Assembly (NCBI RefSeq): GCF_019393635.1 | Contig: NC_057861.1 | Location: forward strand, 459,290,330 to 459,354,329 | Length of the DNA: 64,000 nt | Direction: 5' to 3' | Source: Dromiciops gliroides | Lineage: Eukaryota; Chordata; Mammalia; Microbiotheria; Microbiotheriidae | Shown here: positions 47,985 through 60,252 of the stretch, one piece after another | How positions within the stretch are numbered: the stretch's first letter is position 1 | Layout: the number at the start of each line of letters is the position of its first letter | Notes under the pieces: generated by a model | Databases searched by the model: none | Told to the model about the DNA's origin: nothing | What the model saw: the letters and a program-made list of their open reading frames with translations, nothing else | Position numbers and translations under genes: made by a program

Positions 47985-48375
47985 AGCATTTATTAAATGT
48001 CTAGGTGGAGCAGTCAATAGAACACTGGGTCTGGAGTCAAGCCTCAAACCCTGTGTGACCCTGGACAAGTCACTTAATGGCTTCCTGACTCAGTTTTACC
48101 AAATGTAACGAAGTGAGGATCATAATAGTATCTCCTGGGGCAGCTAGGTGGTGCAGTGGATAAAGCATCAGCCCTGGATTTAGGAGGACCTGAGTTCAAA
48201 TATGACCTCAAACACTTGATAGTGTTTGACCCCGGGCAAGTCACTTAACCCTCATTGCCCTGAAAAAAAAAAAAAAAGCATCTACTTCACAGGGTTGTTA
48301 TGAGGATCAAATGAGACATTTGTAAAGTACTTAGCACAGTGTCTAGCACATAGTAAGAACTTAATAAATCTTTTT
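47985..48375 (+). repeat. Ther1/MIR SINE split by a younger SINE
   Basis: Left 'gcagtcaatagaacactggg', 'gtgaccctggacaagtcact'; right 'cttcacagggttgttatgag', 'agtacttagcacagtgtcta'. Split at 48136-48275. Confidence 0.8.
48136..48275 (+). repeat. CORE-SINE nested in Ther1
   Basis: Forward SINE with a poly(A) tail. The duplication is degraded (gtatctcct against gcatctact). Confidence 0.9.
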
Positions 48376-48810
48376 CCCTTCATTTTCCCTGCCCCCTCCC
48401 CTCCTACTTCCCTCCATGTGTCAGGTGCTGACTAAAGGCAAACAACCCCACCTCTCAAGGAGCTCTAATGTATGTCTAATGGACGAGACAACATGTAAAT
48501 AATTATGTATAGATAAGATAAAATTCAGAGAAGAGAGATTTCTTGTAGAAGGTTGAGACCTTCCTCTGAGACATGAAGGAAGCCAGGATGCTAGGAGGTG
48601 GCAATGAGGAGGAAGAGAATTCCAAGCATGGGGAACAGCCATGTAATAGTAGTAACACGTCCTTCACTCTCAGAGTAAATTTAATTTTGATTTCTTTTGA
48701 GAAAGAATGTAAGTTCCTTGAGGGCAGGCACTCTTTCATTTTTGTCTTTCTCTCCCATGTGCCTACCATAGTACTTGGCATATACTAGGTGCTTAATATG
48801 TTTGCTTATT
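48376..48810 (+). repeat. LINE-like family A and L2-like tail
   Basis: 'cctctcaaggagctctaatg', 'ggaggaagagaattccaagc' then 'agttccttgagggcaggcac' and 'tactaggtgcttaatatgtt'. Confidence 0.6.
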
Positions 48811-48874
48811 GATTATAGTATTTCACGATTTAGTAATCATACAGCATCACTGGGGGAATATTGGTGTTAAGGAT

Positions 48875-49205
48875 TTTTTTTCCAAATAAATAATTTGTTT
48901 ATTTAGAATATTCCCATTACATGTATAAAGAAATTTTCACATCGATTTTTAAAACTTTATGTTCCAAATTCTCTTCCTCCCTCCCTCCCCACCCCTCCTT
49001 AAGAACACAAGAAATTCAATATAAGTTATACATATGTGCAGTCACGCAAAACATTTCCACGTTAGTCAGGTTGTGAAAGAAAACAGACCAAAAAACTTTA
49101 GAAAGAGCAACTAAAAAAAATTATGCTTCAGTCTGTATTCAGATACCATCAGTTCTTTCTCTGTAGATGGACTGCATTTTTTCCTAAGTCCTAAAGATGT
49201 TTTTT
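48875..49205 (-). repeat. L1 3' UTR fragment, reverse
   Basis: Shares the 'cattacatgtataaag', 'ctcttcctccctccctcccc' and 'gtctgtattcagataccatc' phrases of marsupial L1 3' UTRs. Confidence 0.7.
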
Positions 49206-49264
49206 TGGGTAATGAACTAGGTTCAGCAGTGCTAAAACCACGTATTGTTGCCAAATCACAGGGT

Positions 49265-49445
49265 CACTGAGGGTCAAAGATTTAGAGCTGGAAGGGGCCA
49301 CGGAAGTGACCTAGTTCAACCCCTTTCATCTTACATAAGAGGAAATTAATATTTAGAAAGGTGAACTAATTTAATTTGCTCAAGATCACACAGAAAGTAA
49401 ACAGTGGAGATGGAATTTACATCCATGTCTTCTCACTAAATCTGT
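49265..49445 (-). repeat. MIR-like fragment
   Basis: 'aaagatttagagctggaagg', 'cctagttcaacccctttcat', 'caagatcacacagaaagtaa'. Confidence 0.6.
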
Positions 49446-50649
49446 TAGAATGAAAAAAAAAAACCTTAAAAATGAATATTATTGATGCTCTGAGAATTTC
49501 TTGGATATTTTTTCTTTCTTGTCCTAAAACTGAACTACCCTAAATAACACCTTAAAAGTCAAGGATGTGATTCTATAATTTTTATTTTAGGAATCAGGAC
49601 TAGTGCACATATTTGAAAATCAATCATAATTACTATTACATGCCTCTTGCAGTGTGTTGGGTGGCATTTTGCTGCTTTAGTATTTTCATTCTTAAAAAAG
49701 TCACTTAGAATGCTTTATTAAAATTTCAAAAATACCGAACATTAATATTCAATAAAATGACAATGAACAGAAAAGGATGTTGCCATAGAAAGAACTCCTT
49801 CTGGGGAAGAAATCTGAGTCCTTTAGATTCTGGCACCTTGGGACAAAGTTCTGCTTGCCTAAGGCAAATTATGGTTCTTATCTGAGCTACATATGGTGCC
49901 TGGTCCAACTATGACTATTTCATCATCTATTTGCTATACCAGAGACTTCTTAGCTATAAAAAGGCCAAAATGAATGGGGGTGGGATATGGGGAATTCTAC
50001 TTTTTTTTTTAATTTTTTAAAAGCTTCATAAACCTTGTTTATATGGTATACAGATTTGTTATATCTTATTTCCATAAAACAGCAGAAAAACACCCAAATA
50101 TTGAGCTAAGAATAAAATATACATTATATATATATAGACAGTTTTAAATAGTCCTCATAATCCCCTCCCCCCTTTTTTGTAAAGGGCAACTGGAGACAGT
50201 TTATTCTGACACCCAGGGAGAATAGAAAATCAGGACAGTAGACCAATGTGTATATATGGCCATTGTGCAGCTAGCTTGTGGGATGCAGCCCAGTCAAACT
50301 TCTTGATAGCCTAGTTGGATTAGAGCCCATAGGGCTAAAATGATGTTATAAGTTGAAAATGAGGTTGGATTGACAGGCTTTAAGAGTCCACGGTCTTAGA
50401 GAACCTATCCAGATGACAGAGCTCTCTACTCTAGATCTTCATCTTCCCTTTAACTGCTTTGTTCTATTCTAGGAAGAGATAGAAACATGTAAATTCTAGA
50501 TCTAACACCTATCCTCCTTTCCTATATACACACAGATTATGAATACTCAAGGAGGTCTGGAAAGTACCCTACCCACCGACCAAGAAGGGCTCCAGATCAG
50601 TGGTCTTTAACTTTTATTATGAACTTCTCATCAGTTAAAAAAAAGTTAC

Positions 50650-50905
50650 ATGCCAGTATGTGCACGTGTATTTAACATGTTTAGCTGTGGGTGGAGGAGG
50701 GAAGAGGAGGAGACTCATTAGGAAGCTATTTCAATAGCCCAGGCAAGAGGTGACAAAGGGCTAAACTACAGCAGCATGTGGAGGTGAGGGGGAGAGATGA
50801 GAGATGTTGTGGAGACAGACAAGTCAAGGATTGGCAATGGATTGGCTAGGTGAGTAAGGGAGAGGGAGGAGTCCAGGAAGACAGAGAGGCTACAAGACTA
50901 GGTGT
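50650..50905 (+). repeat. LINE-like family A fragment
   Basis: 'ctatttcaatagcccaggca', 'gaggtgacaaagggc', 'gagagatgttgtggagacag', 'agagggaggagtccaggaag'. Confidence 0.6.
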
Positions 50906-50919
50906 TAGGAGTCTTCATT

Positions 50920-51345
50920 CCTTTCCAGATCGCATTCTTGACTCCTCTGACTTTCGTTACCATTAACAGAGAAAGCCATTTACCTTGGAAACTCAACTCT
51001 ACAGCCTGGACTTCCTGAACAAGAAAGAATATCCTCAGCTCTGATGGCCTCATTCCTCTGGCTGGTTCTTTCCAGCCCTGCCAATGCTCTGGCCAACCAA
51101 GTCTTCCCTCCTTTTCCTAACTCTCCAACTTTCCTTACCACGTGCCGTCCTCCCCAGAATGTATACTTCACCTTTCCTCCTCCCAGGCCTCTTCCCTGCC
51201 CCTCTTCAGCTCTCGTGTGTGTGTTGTCTTCTTTCACTAGGATATAAACTGCACTGTTTTTCCTTCTGTTTGTATTTGTATGCTCAGTACACAGCACAAT
51301 CCTGACATATAACAAGTACTTAATAAATACTTGTTGGCTGAGCAT
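50920..51345 (+). repeat. L2-like LINE 3' end
   Basis: Ends 'gtatgctcagtacacagcac', 'acaagtacttaataaatact', 'tgttggctga', an L2-style terminus. Confidence 0.55.
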
Positions 51346-53034
51346 TGATGGATGCCCACCACATCTATGATGTGATGTGAAGGACAGGGTATAGAAAGTG
51401 GGAAATTTTTTATGTTCAACAGCTGTTGTAACCTGGGTCAAGTTAACTACCCCAAGAGCTAGATATCAGAGATATGAAAGAGACTTGTATTGTGCTGAAG
51501 ATAAGAAAGTGAAGGGCTATTCTGGGAAGGATGGGGTGAAACCCATCTTTCTACTTCTTCATTAACTGATCACACACCCCTTACAGTCATTGTATGGCCC
51601 TCACTTTGTAGATCAATGCTATAGAGATAGCTAATTACCAAAGTCCAGAGCAGCACTTTAATCTATTATGTCTATTAACCATTGTAGGGTTTTCTGATCC
51701 TGGAACTGATGTTTGCTCATAGCTTAGTTTTGGGGCAAAGTTGCTAATTGTTAATGCTTCATCTTAAATTACCCAATGCTTTCAGACATAGTATTTATTA
51801 TATGAAAAGGGTTGTTTAGATTAGTATCATCTACTGGCCAACAATGGTGGCAGATCAACAGAACATGTTGGTCAGCAACTTGTTAGACTTGTATTTGGCT
51901 GAAGTCTGTCCTAGAAAAGAGATCTAGATTTTGTTCCTAGCTCTGACAATGATTTTATGTGATAGTGTCAGGAAACAGTGGATTAATACCAGCAGGGTCG
52001 GAAGGCCAGAAAAATGGTTCTGAAAGCAATAAAGCATTCCTCGATTCATGAGTGTTGTCCTGAGGTATTTGGCTGCTTTTTATATTCCCATTTTTCTTTA
52101 TGCAGGACACCCAGCACAGATGCAACAACTGGGAGTGGAGGTCCCCTCTTTTATGTTCGGCTAGATGATTGATGTCTAGGTACAAGTGAATGTGGGGGGA
52201 GGAGAAAGAAGGGTTCCCAGTAGTGGCAAGTTCCCTTATCATAGTACAGAATGATCCCTATGCAATGGCGGTTAAACAAAAAGCCCATTTAACTCATAAT
52301 TTAAGTAGTTTTTGAAGGCTTCCTTCAGAATTCAATCACCATTTAGATTTAAAATTTATATTTCAAAAGTAATAAGGAATATAACTCTAAGTTAATTTTT
52401 TTTATCAAGATGAATGCTATAAAAATATCCCATTCTGTTCTGGAAAAACTGGCAAAGCAAATTTTTTATTTTTGTTTCAAAAATGAGAGACTGCAAATCA
52501 AAGGTTAAGGACCACAATCCACAACCCTTATCCCAAACTCCAGTCTGTCTCTGATAAAAGCTATGAATAAAAAAGTTTCAGGGAACTTTCAGACATTTAT
52601 AATTAACATAAACACAGTATACCATGATATATATATGTTGAAGCTTCTAATTATTTTCACTTTCATGCTCAGGCATGTGGCAATGGGATAGAATACTATG
52701 TGAATTGTCATTTCACCAGTTTTGCATCTCTCATTTCTGTAAAGATTGAAGGCAGAAGACATACCAAAGTTACTACCACAACTGTTTTAATATTGGTTTA
52801 AAGTACCACTAGTACCTCTATTACAGGAGACTGCCAACATTTTGGTCAAAGGACTTCACTATTTTCAGCTTGATTTTGTATCAGGGCACTTTCCTGAAAT
52901 TTCCAATTGTCTCTCTATTAGTACCCAATACCATTTTTACACAGGTTATTGGTAAATTCTTATTATCTCACAGGTCCCATATTTGTGAGATAAGGTCTCA
53001 TTGGGCTCATCTAATCATTAGAATTTAACAGTGT

Positions 53035-53360
53035 AGAGGTACCTTAGAAATTTTCCAACCAAACCACTTCATAAGAAGAAACTGAGCCAGAGGCTGGAAG
53101 GTTTGAAATGACTCACATCAATTAAGGGGATGCATAATTAGGGAATATAGTTGAGATTAGCATGGGGGGGGAGCTTTTGCTCCCAAATGTAGCTATATTT
53201 CCATTATGCCACTATGTTCCTCATTTCTACAGAGAAGGAAAGTAAGATCCATTGAAATTAAGTAACTTGCCTTAGTCTACATGCTGTTTAGAAATAGTTA
53301 TGAGCCCACGTTTCCTGAGTCCCCAGTGTAGTACTCCATCTACTATACCACAATGCCTAT
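53035..53360 (-). repeat. MIR-like fragments
   Basis: 'aaccacttcataagaagaaa', 'attaagtaacttgccttagt', 'agtactccatctactatacc'. Confidence 0.5.
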
Positions 53361-53829
53361 TAATGTATATAAGGTATGCTTTATTTTTATACTCTACAGC
53401 AATGAGAGTGCAGATTTACTGTTCTTCTTTGCTAGACTTTATGCAATGTTCCTATGAAAGCACTGCATTCAGTGAAAGATGATATAGATGACTGCTCAAT
53501 TACATGATTCTATGATTTACTATAAAGAATTTAAAAAATTTAACTCTACTATGTTAACTTAAGATTCCTCTGGCAGGGCTTGGAGGCAGAATCAGGAGTT
53601 TTGGGGTTGAACTGAGAGTTAATAACCTCAGGTGAGAAACAGAATTATGAAAAAAGAGAAAACAAAACCAGACATAATATTGTAACTGATGATGAGAAAA
53701 ACCCACTAAAAAATAAGAAAACTCTCATAGGAGTCACATGGGAAAACAGTAATGCTATACCTACCTACCATGAAAGGAACTGGAAACAAATTAGAGCATG
53801 CATTACCTTCCCAGTAATAACAGGTGTTT

Positions 53830-54120
53830 CCTGGTTACTACTTAAGTGCTAAAAAAGATAAGGAATACAAGCAAATAAGACAATCCCTCCCTTCAAAGAG
53901 ACTTATGCTCTAATGGGGGAAGATAATATATAGTAAAGGTGAATTGAAAATGGTGGAGAGGAGATTTGCTCACCTGCTGGCATATTGAAGAGATGGCTGT
54001 GAAATGGCAATATTGGGCAAATGCTGACCTATCAGAGCCTGAAGTACCAGGATCAGAATGCAAGCTTCTTGGGGGTAAGGAGGGAAAATAGTGAAAATGG
54101 CCAGAGTACAGAACTAAGAC
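53830..54120 (+). repeat. LINE-like family A fragment
   Basis: 'caatccctcccttcaaagag', 'cttatgctctaatgggggaa' and 'ggtgaattgaaaatggtgga' partly match the family opening. Confidence 0.4.
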
Positions 54121-54287
54121 TTAGGTATAAGCAATTAGCCTGTTGATTCCATTAAATCTTTCAGCACAGAAATGAATCTGTATTTTCCTGGCAATCTTAC
54201 TGTTTTAGGTAATACATGTATTAAAGAAAAGAAGGAAGATACAAGTAATAGAAACCTAATCTGCATCTTCTTTTTAAGAAATTTTTC

Positions 54288-54450
54288 AGGGCAGCTAGGT
54301 GGCGCAGTGGATAAAGCACCGGCCTTGGATTCAGGAGGACCTGAGTTCAAATCCAGCCTCTGACACTTGACACTAGCTGTGTGACCCTGGGCAAGTCACT
54401 TAACCCCCATTGCCCCACCAAAAAAAAAGAAAAGAAGAGAAAAGAAAGAA
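54288..54450 (+). repeat. CORE-SINE with A/G-rich tail
   Basis: A near-consensus head (gggcagctaggtggcgcagt) with a poly(A) changing into GAAAA repeats. Confidence 0.93.
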
Positions 54451-54927
54451 AAAAGAACAGTTTTGTTAAAAAGCAGCTCTCCATTGACAGCTCACTTTCT
54501 ATTTTTATTACTCAGTGTCTTATTAGGGAAATCAATCAGTACTAGTAACAGTGTAAATTTCAAAAGCAATTGGAATAGAAATTACAAAACAAGAAATATT
54601 CTGTAGTAGTGAAGGGTAAGCTCTTCAAATTCAAATACACAACGGAAAATGAAACAATTAGCTTTAGATAATTTTCCCTTTCCTATTACAGTGCTGAGAA
54701 ATGATCAAGGTGGTCTTAACATAGTTGCTGTTAAAGGCAATAAATCAATTTTGTTTTCATCAGCTAAATTAATACTTTCCAAAACAGGTTTTGGTATTGC
54801 TCAGCAATGGTTATTAAAAATCAGATGGAAAACATTTTGGTATGGCTGGTAAGAAGATAAGGGTAAGGACTGAAGTGGGTACTCTAGGGTAGGGCTCTAT
54901 GAGTATGTTATTTAAAAAGTATATTTA

Positions 54928-55070
54928 GGGGGCAGCTAGGAGGCACAGTGGATTAAAGCACTGGCCCTGGATTCAGGAGGACCTGAGTTCAAATCTGACC
55001 TCACACATTTGACATTTACTAGCTGTGTGACCCTGGGCAAGTCACTTAACCCTCATTGCCCTGCCCCCCC
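54928..55070 (+). repeat. Young CORE-SINE with duplication
   Basis: Forward SINE with a C-rich tail, between aaaaagtatattta at 54914-54927 and 55071-55084. Confidence 0.95.
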
Positions 55071-55147
55071 AAAAAGTATATTTATCACTATTTCAGCATA
55101 ACTGGTTTCCTCTGTAATCCTATGCATCCTGTGTATCTGCAAATATT

Positions 55148-55225
55148 ACTCTGTTAAGGGATCCATAGACTTCACTAGACAGCCAAAAAGATCCATGAGA
55201 CAAAAAAGAGGTAAGAATCCTTGCT
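55148..55225. repeat. hAT-like fragment
   Basis: 'gggatccatagacttcacta' then 'gatccatgagacaaaaaaga' and 'gtaagaatccttgctct', matching the right end of 18160-18378. Confidence 0.5.
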
Positions 55226-55429
55226 CTAGGAGGAAAGAAGGCGCTGGCATTTTTTACGTAGTGAAAGAAAAATGTTATAGGGACCTGGAAATATTTTAAC
55301 CGTAAGAGAAGGTGCTGGCTTCGGAACATGAAGAGATAAAGTTGCATTTAGGATGGTATAATACTACACTGGACATGGGTGTAGGGAACTCTCAGTGAGG
55401 AAATTTCTCTACTAATTCAAAGCTCCAAA

Positions 55430-55560
55430 TATTCTGCAACTTAGTCTGAGAAAATTACCTGAAGCACTGAAAGGTTAACTGACTCTCCAGTACTGAGAAG
55501 GCAGGATCTGAACCCAGGTCTTGCTGATTCTAAGCTACATCTAAGCTAAGGTTGCATAAG
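55430..55560 (-). repeat. MIR-like fragment
   Basis: 'ggcaggatctgaacccaggt' then 'cttgctgattctaag', a reverse MIR core. Confidence 0.5.
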
Positions 55561-56039
55561 GGAGCAAGTCTTCATTAATACTAAAGTATTCATCAAGAAC
55601 TGGTTACATATGAAATTAGTTTCCACTCAAGTATCTCTTCCTGTTTAACATTAGTGTCTATTTTCACACCAGTGGGTCTATCAGGAAGTTGTTTTAGAGA
55701 ATAATTTGTATATCAAAGGAATAATTATGCAAGGACATTTTTACAATGATACCTCCAAGTAGGAACTTGCTAACACAAGTTGGGGATTTTGATTTGTACT
55801 TAAATTATACTGAAAAATCACTATGATTACTCCTTTGTTTATTCTAAGAATTAGCACACAGTTAAATTTTTAAGCTAAATTTTGTTAAATATAAAAATAT
55901 TAATAATTTTACTTTCATTTTCAAGATTTACTTTAAGTAACCTTTTATGGTATCAATCCATGGATAAATGAGCACCTCTTGTTTGTTAAATCAGTCATGG
56001 ATGGTACTGATTCACTAGTTAATGAAACAATAAAGAAAA

Positions 56040-56378
56040 ACTAAAAAGCTAAATGGTGTCCAGAAGACAAACATAATAAAGTTGTATATAATTTTTTTAT
56101 TGACTTATTCTCTTTAAAAGCCTAAACATCCAAAAAAATCAATGCTTTTTGAGATTTAGAAACAAAATTTTGGGGGAAGTGACAGAGAAACATGATAAAA
56201 CATAAGCCGAACATATTATAAAACTGGGATTCTAGGGAACTACAGGCTTTTAAGGGTTTTGGAAAATTAAGCTGGTGGGCTGGGAAAAAAAAAGAAAGCC
56301 AGAACAAACTAAAAAGGAGGTTGAGTATTTTATCAACTTTATTATGTTTGTCTTCTGGACAGGATTTAGCTTTTCAGT
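56040..56378. repeat. Long inverted repeat, 45-bp arms, 249-bp spacer
   Basis: The arm at 56040-56084 is the reverse complement of 56334-56378 at 42 of 45 positions. The inner 28 bases (TGTCCAGAAGACAAACATAA, then TAAAGTTG) match exactly. The spacer does not continue the pairing. It could be the ends of a small DNA transposon or an inverted local duplication. No frame in it is coding. Confidence 0.9.
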
Positions 56379-58329
56379 TAAAAAATTAGGATGAGATAGA
56401 GTTTTTGACCTCTTTCTGCTGTGCTACATTCATTTCCCTAGGTTATATTACTTCCTGGGTTTGTAGGGCACAGATTTATGTCTTGCATTTTTCTTTTTTA
56501 AAGATCTCATCATCTTTCTTGAAAAGAGCTACAAGTTCTGACCTTCCAAAGTTTTGTTGAAAACATGAACCAACCTGAAGGATCATGTAAGCTTATAAGG
56601 TGAGCTCCTTAAAGATGCCTATTTCATAAAGATTTTTTTCAAAAGTATACTAATTTATACTTTTAAATAGTACTGGGCTTAAAATGTATCTGTACATGTT
56701 TTAACAGATACATATGAAAAGGAGGTTTTCGTAAATATTTTTTAAAGCTACACATTTTGAAGATCTGATTCAGGAAAAGCTGGAAAGTGATACAGGTTTT
56801 CAATTGCTACCACCGGCCAAATCCTTCCTGAGAGTCACTCCATTCTAGCGATGTTTTGGTACAAAATGTTTAAGAGGGGGTGGTTTTTTATGAGTGGGGA
56901 GGAAGAATTATACAATTTATTGTGCTGAAAAATTTCTTTTATGGTTGATCTCTTTTGTTTGTACCTCTTACCCTAAAGAAACAAACCCAACAACTTTTTC
57001 AAGCCCTTCCTCAGGGGCTTAAAAGGTGAGCCATTAAAAACGAGACATTTCTTCAGATGTAAAGCATCAACCTAAATGTGGCTGCTCTCTCTTAGAATTC
57101 TATTTAAGTCTTTCATATACTTTCCTTAGGAGAATGGGAGGTAATGAAGTGTTTAAAGTTCTTTCCCATGGGTTGAAGACTGGTAATAAATCTCTTGTAG
57201 ATAATGAAGAGTCTCCCCCAGCCCCCAACCAGGTTTATAGAAATTAAGCAGCTAGGAACTCTGAATCATGGAGTCAAGGTTAGATGTTAGTGGAGATGGA
57301 CTCTTAGTAAGCAATTCAAATTTTGTTCTTTCACAAAATTTACCAATAAATCACAGCAGTATATCCAATTATTCTAAAACTTAATTACGGGTGAAGGAGG
57401 TACAATAAATATTAAACTGCAACACAAATACTGGTAATGATGAAAAAATATACATGATTGCTGTTTCTCTAGGAGATTAGCAAACACTGCTTCCCAAGTG
57501 CTCCATCTAGAAAAAAATATATACAGCCTTCAGAGCCCCAGAGAGCCCTGCAAACTAGTTACAGCACAACAAAGACAAGAGGAAATAAAATTAAGAGTTC
57601 TCATGGGAATGACAACATCGACACCTTAAAACACCATCTTGGTAAATGCTGCCAATGTTTTTAGGTTGGTATTTTTTACTTCTTGTATTAAAAAGATAGT
57701 CCTAAAAATGCAATACTAAAAATTCCCAGTAAAAAGTTGAAAAGAATTTTGTATTTACTTTCACCCATGGTTCTCAAGAGACTTTATCAATACCTATTTT
57801 CACAATACCCCTGTGAGGGAGGGTAAACCCATGCCAAAAAAACAGCTCACATTGTTAACAATAATTAGTTTTGTATAACCTTCTGTTTTCCAATTCTGCA
57901 ATATAGAAATCAGATTCTTGGTTCTTAGGGATCTGACACATCTGTTGTGAAAATAAGCTTACAATAAAATTTTAGTTTAGAACTGAATAAATTTTTTCTC
58001 TAATCTTTATTTTGTAGAGGATTTTTTGATAGATTTCTAAGACCAGCTTTGTTGGGTTATTGAAGCAGGAGCTCTACAGTCTAGACTGACATCAACATAT
58101 TAGGTCTGCCACTTTAATGCCAATATATACCTCCTACATGCTGTAATGCCCAGATATGACTGACTGGTCTTACTTTACTTACTGCCTGTCCCCTCTCTAA
58201 GAATCCCCTACCCCTTTGCAGGATATTCTCATGGGACCGATTCAGTTATCCCAAAGGAGTAAAATATTTTTTCTCTGTAGTACTACAGATCAGGAATAAA
58301 GAATGTTACCACTGTAAAATGCTTTTTAA

Positions 58330-58505
58330 ATACAAGTTATTATGCTGAAGGTAGGATCACAATCAGAAGAACTGAGTTCAAGATAAATTCTTCCACTTAT
58401 GTGACATTGGGCAAATCCTTTAATTTATCTGAATGTCAATTTCCTAATCTTAAAAAATGAGAATATTTATAAGCAATCATTCTTTGATTATCTCATTTGA
58501 TCTTC
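58330..58505 (+). repeat. MIR SINE
   Basis: 'aatcagaagaactgagttca', 'tgacattgggcaaatccttt', 'gaatgtcaatttcctaatct'. Confidence 0.65.
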
Positions 58506-58509
58506 AGAA

Positions 58510-58662
58510 TAATCCATCAGTAAGCATTTATTAAAGCTTCTCTTATGTGGTAGGCACTGTACCAGGTTCTAGGAATACAAATACAAAGGTGAAATGATCC
58601 TTGCTCTCAAGGAAATTACATTCTATTAGAAGGGAATATAATATGTTCAAAGATCAGTAAAG

Positions 58663-58723
<61 letters not shown>

Positions 58724-59395
58724 GATATTTCGGGAATAAGGAAAAGCTGTAGCTGCGCAAAGGCAAAGAGGTGAAAGGCAGTACACTATATGGAGCAACA
58801 AGTAGGCCAGTTTGGTTGGAGCATAGAATACATGAGAGGGAGTAAATAGTATACAATCAGCCTGGAAAGAGTGGAACCACATTGTAAAGGGCTTTATGCA
58901 CCAAAAAGAAGTTTGAATTTTATCCTCAAGGCAATGGGAAGCCACTGAGAAGGGGAATGACATGGCCAGCCCAACACTTTAGGAATAGCAACTTGGTGGC
59001 TTTATGGAGGAAGATTGGAGAGCGAGGCCTGGTGGTGGATAAAATGAGCTCAAATTAGGAGGTGGCTGCAATAGTAATGAGAGTATGAACTAGGATGGTT
59101 GTGAGGTGAGTGGAAAGAAGGGGACATTTATAGGAAATGTGGAGGAGGTAGAATTAGTAAGACTTGACAACTGATTTTATATAGGGATTTAATGAGGATA
59201 ACTCTTATGCTGTGAACCTGGGTGAATGGAAGAATGGTGGTGTCCTTGACAAAATAGAAAAATTAGGAAGAAGGGTGGGTTTAGGGGGGAAAGATCATGA
59301 ATTCTCTTTGGGAAATATTGAGTTTGAGTAGCCTATAGGATATCCAGGTAAAGAGAGGCAACAGGCTGTAGGAGATGCTTGACTGAAGCGCTGAG
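58510..59395 (+). repeat. LINE-like ancient repeat (family A), long copy
   Basis: 'agtaagcatttattaaagct', 'gctctcaaggaaattacatt', 'aagggctttatgcaccaaaa', 'ggcaatgggaagccactgag', 'gaatgacatggccag'. It also carries the later part 'agatcatgaattctctttgg', which extends the family consensus. Confidence 0.7.
58663..58723. repeat. (ATCT)n microsatellite
   Basis: About fifteen uninterrupted tetranucleotide units, likely polymorphic. It lies inside the family A repeat. Confidence 0.97.
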
Positions 59396-59458
59396 TAGAG
59401 ATAAAGGCTGTATATAGATAGAAAGATAGATAGAGATATAGATTTAGGAATCACTTGT

Positions 59459-59603
59459 GGGGCAGCTAGGTGGCTAGTGGATAAAGCTCTGGCCCTGAGT
59501 TCAAATCCAACCTCAGACACTTGACATTTACTACCTGTGTGACCCTGGGCAAGTCACTTAACCCTCAGTTGCCCTGCAAAGAAACAAACAAAAAACCAAC
59601 CTA
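59459..59603 (+). repeat. CORE-SINE with internal deletion
   Basis: Forward SINE between aggaatcacttgt at 59446-59458 and 59604-59616. It lacks the 'gattcaggaggac' segment of other copies. Confidence 0.95.
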
Positions 59604-59903
59604 AGGAATCACTTGTATAAATATGTCAGTTGAACTAGATAGCTGATGATCTGATCACCAATTTACATAAAAACCTTTAAACCCTATAGTCCTATGCAAA
59701 TTTGAGCTATCATTATGTTCCTAGAATCTCCATAAGGAAAAGACCTGGGAAACAGGAGGTGGTAGGTTTTTGCTGTAACCCAATGGACTCTCCAAGCCGA
59801 ACAGCCTCAATACCTGATCCTGGGAATAAGGGATAGCCTTTTCTTCTTTCTGTCCCTCGGGAACTCCAAATTAATGCTGTTTGGGTTATAATTTCTGTCA
59901 TTT

Positions 59904-60070
59904 CTTTTCTTTTCTTCTTTTTTTTTTTTTTTTTAGTGAGGCAATTGGGGTTAAGTGACTTGTCCAGGGTCACATAGCTAGTAAGTGTTAAGTGTCTGAG
60001 GCCGGATTTGAACTCAGGTACTCCTGACTCCAGGGCTGGTGCTCTATCCATTGTGCCATCTAGCTGCCCC
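59904..60070 (-). repeat. CORE-SINE, reverse
   Basis: Poly(T) head and complete core, bracketed by tgtcattt at 59896-59903 and 60071-60078. Confidence 0.93.
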
Positions 60071-60124
60071 TGTCATTTATTTTCTATCTTGGTTTTATTT
60101 CTCTTAGGGTTTTTAAATTTTGTT

Positions 60125-60252
60125 TTGTTTTTTTCAGGGCAAGGAGGGTTAAGTGACTTGCCCAGGGTCACACAGCTAGTAAGTGTCAAGTGTCTGGGTC
60201 CAGATTTGAACTCAGGTCCTCCTGTATCCAAGGGTGGTGCTTTATCCACTAG
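60125..60252 (-). repeat. CORE-SINE, reverse, truncated head
   Basis: A second reverse SINE just 55 bases from the last one. It ends at 'gctttatccact' without the 'gcgccacctagctgcccc' part. Confidence 0.88.

Noticed and set aside
50980..51441. Minus-strand 153-codon frame
   Set aside because: It is one of the longest frames in the window, but it is antisense to an L2-like 3' end, has low-complexity text and matches no family I recognise.
54649..54852. 67-codon frame in unassigned sequence
   Set aside because: No splice sites, homology or codon signal seen; probably chance.
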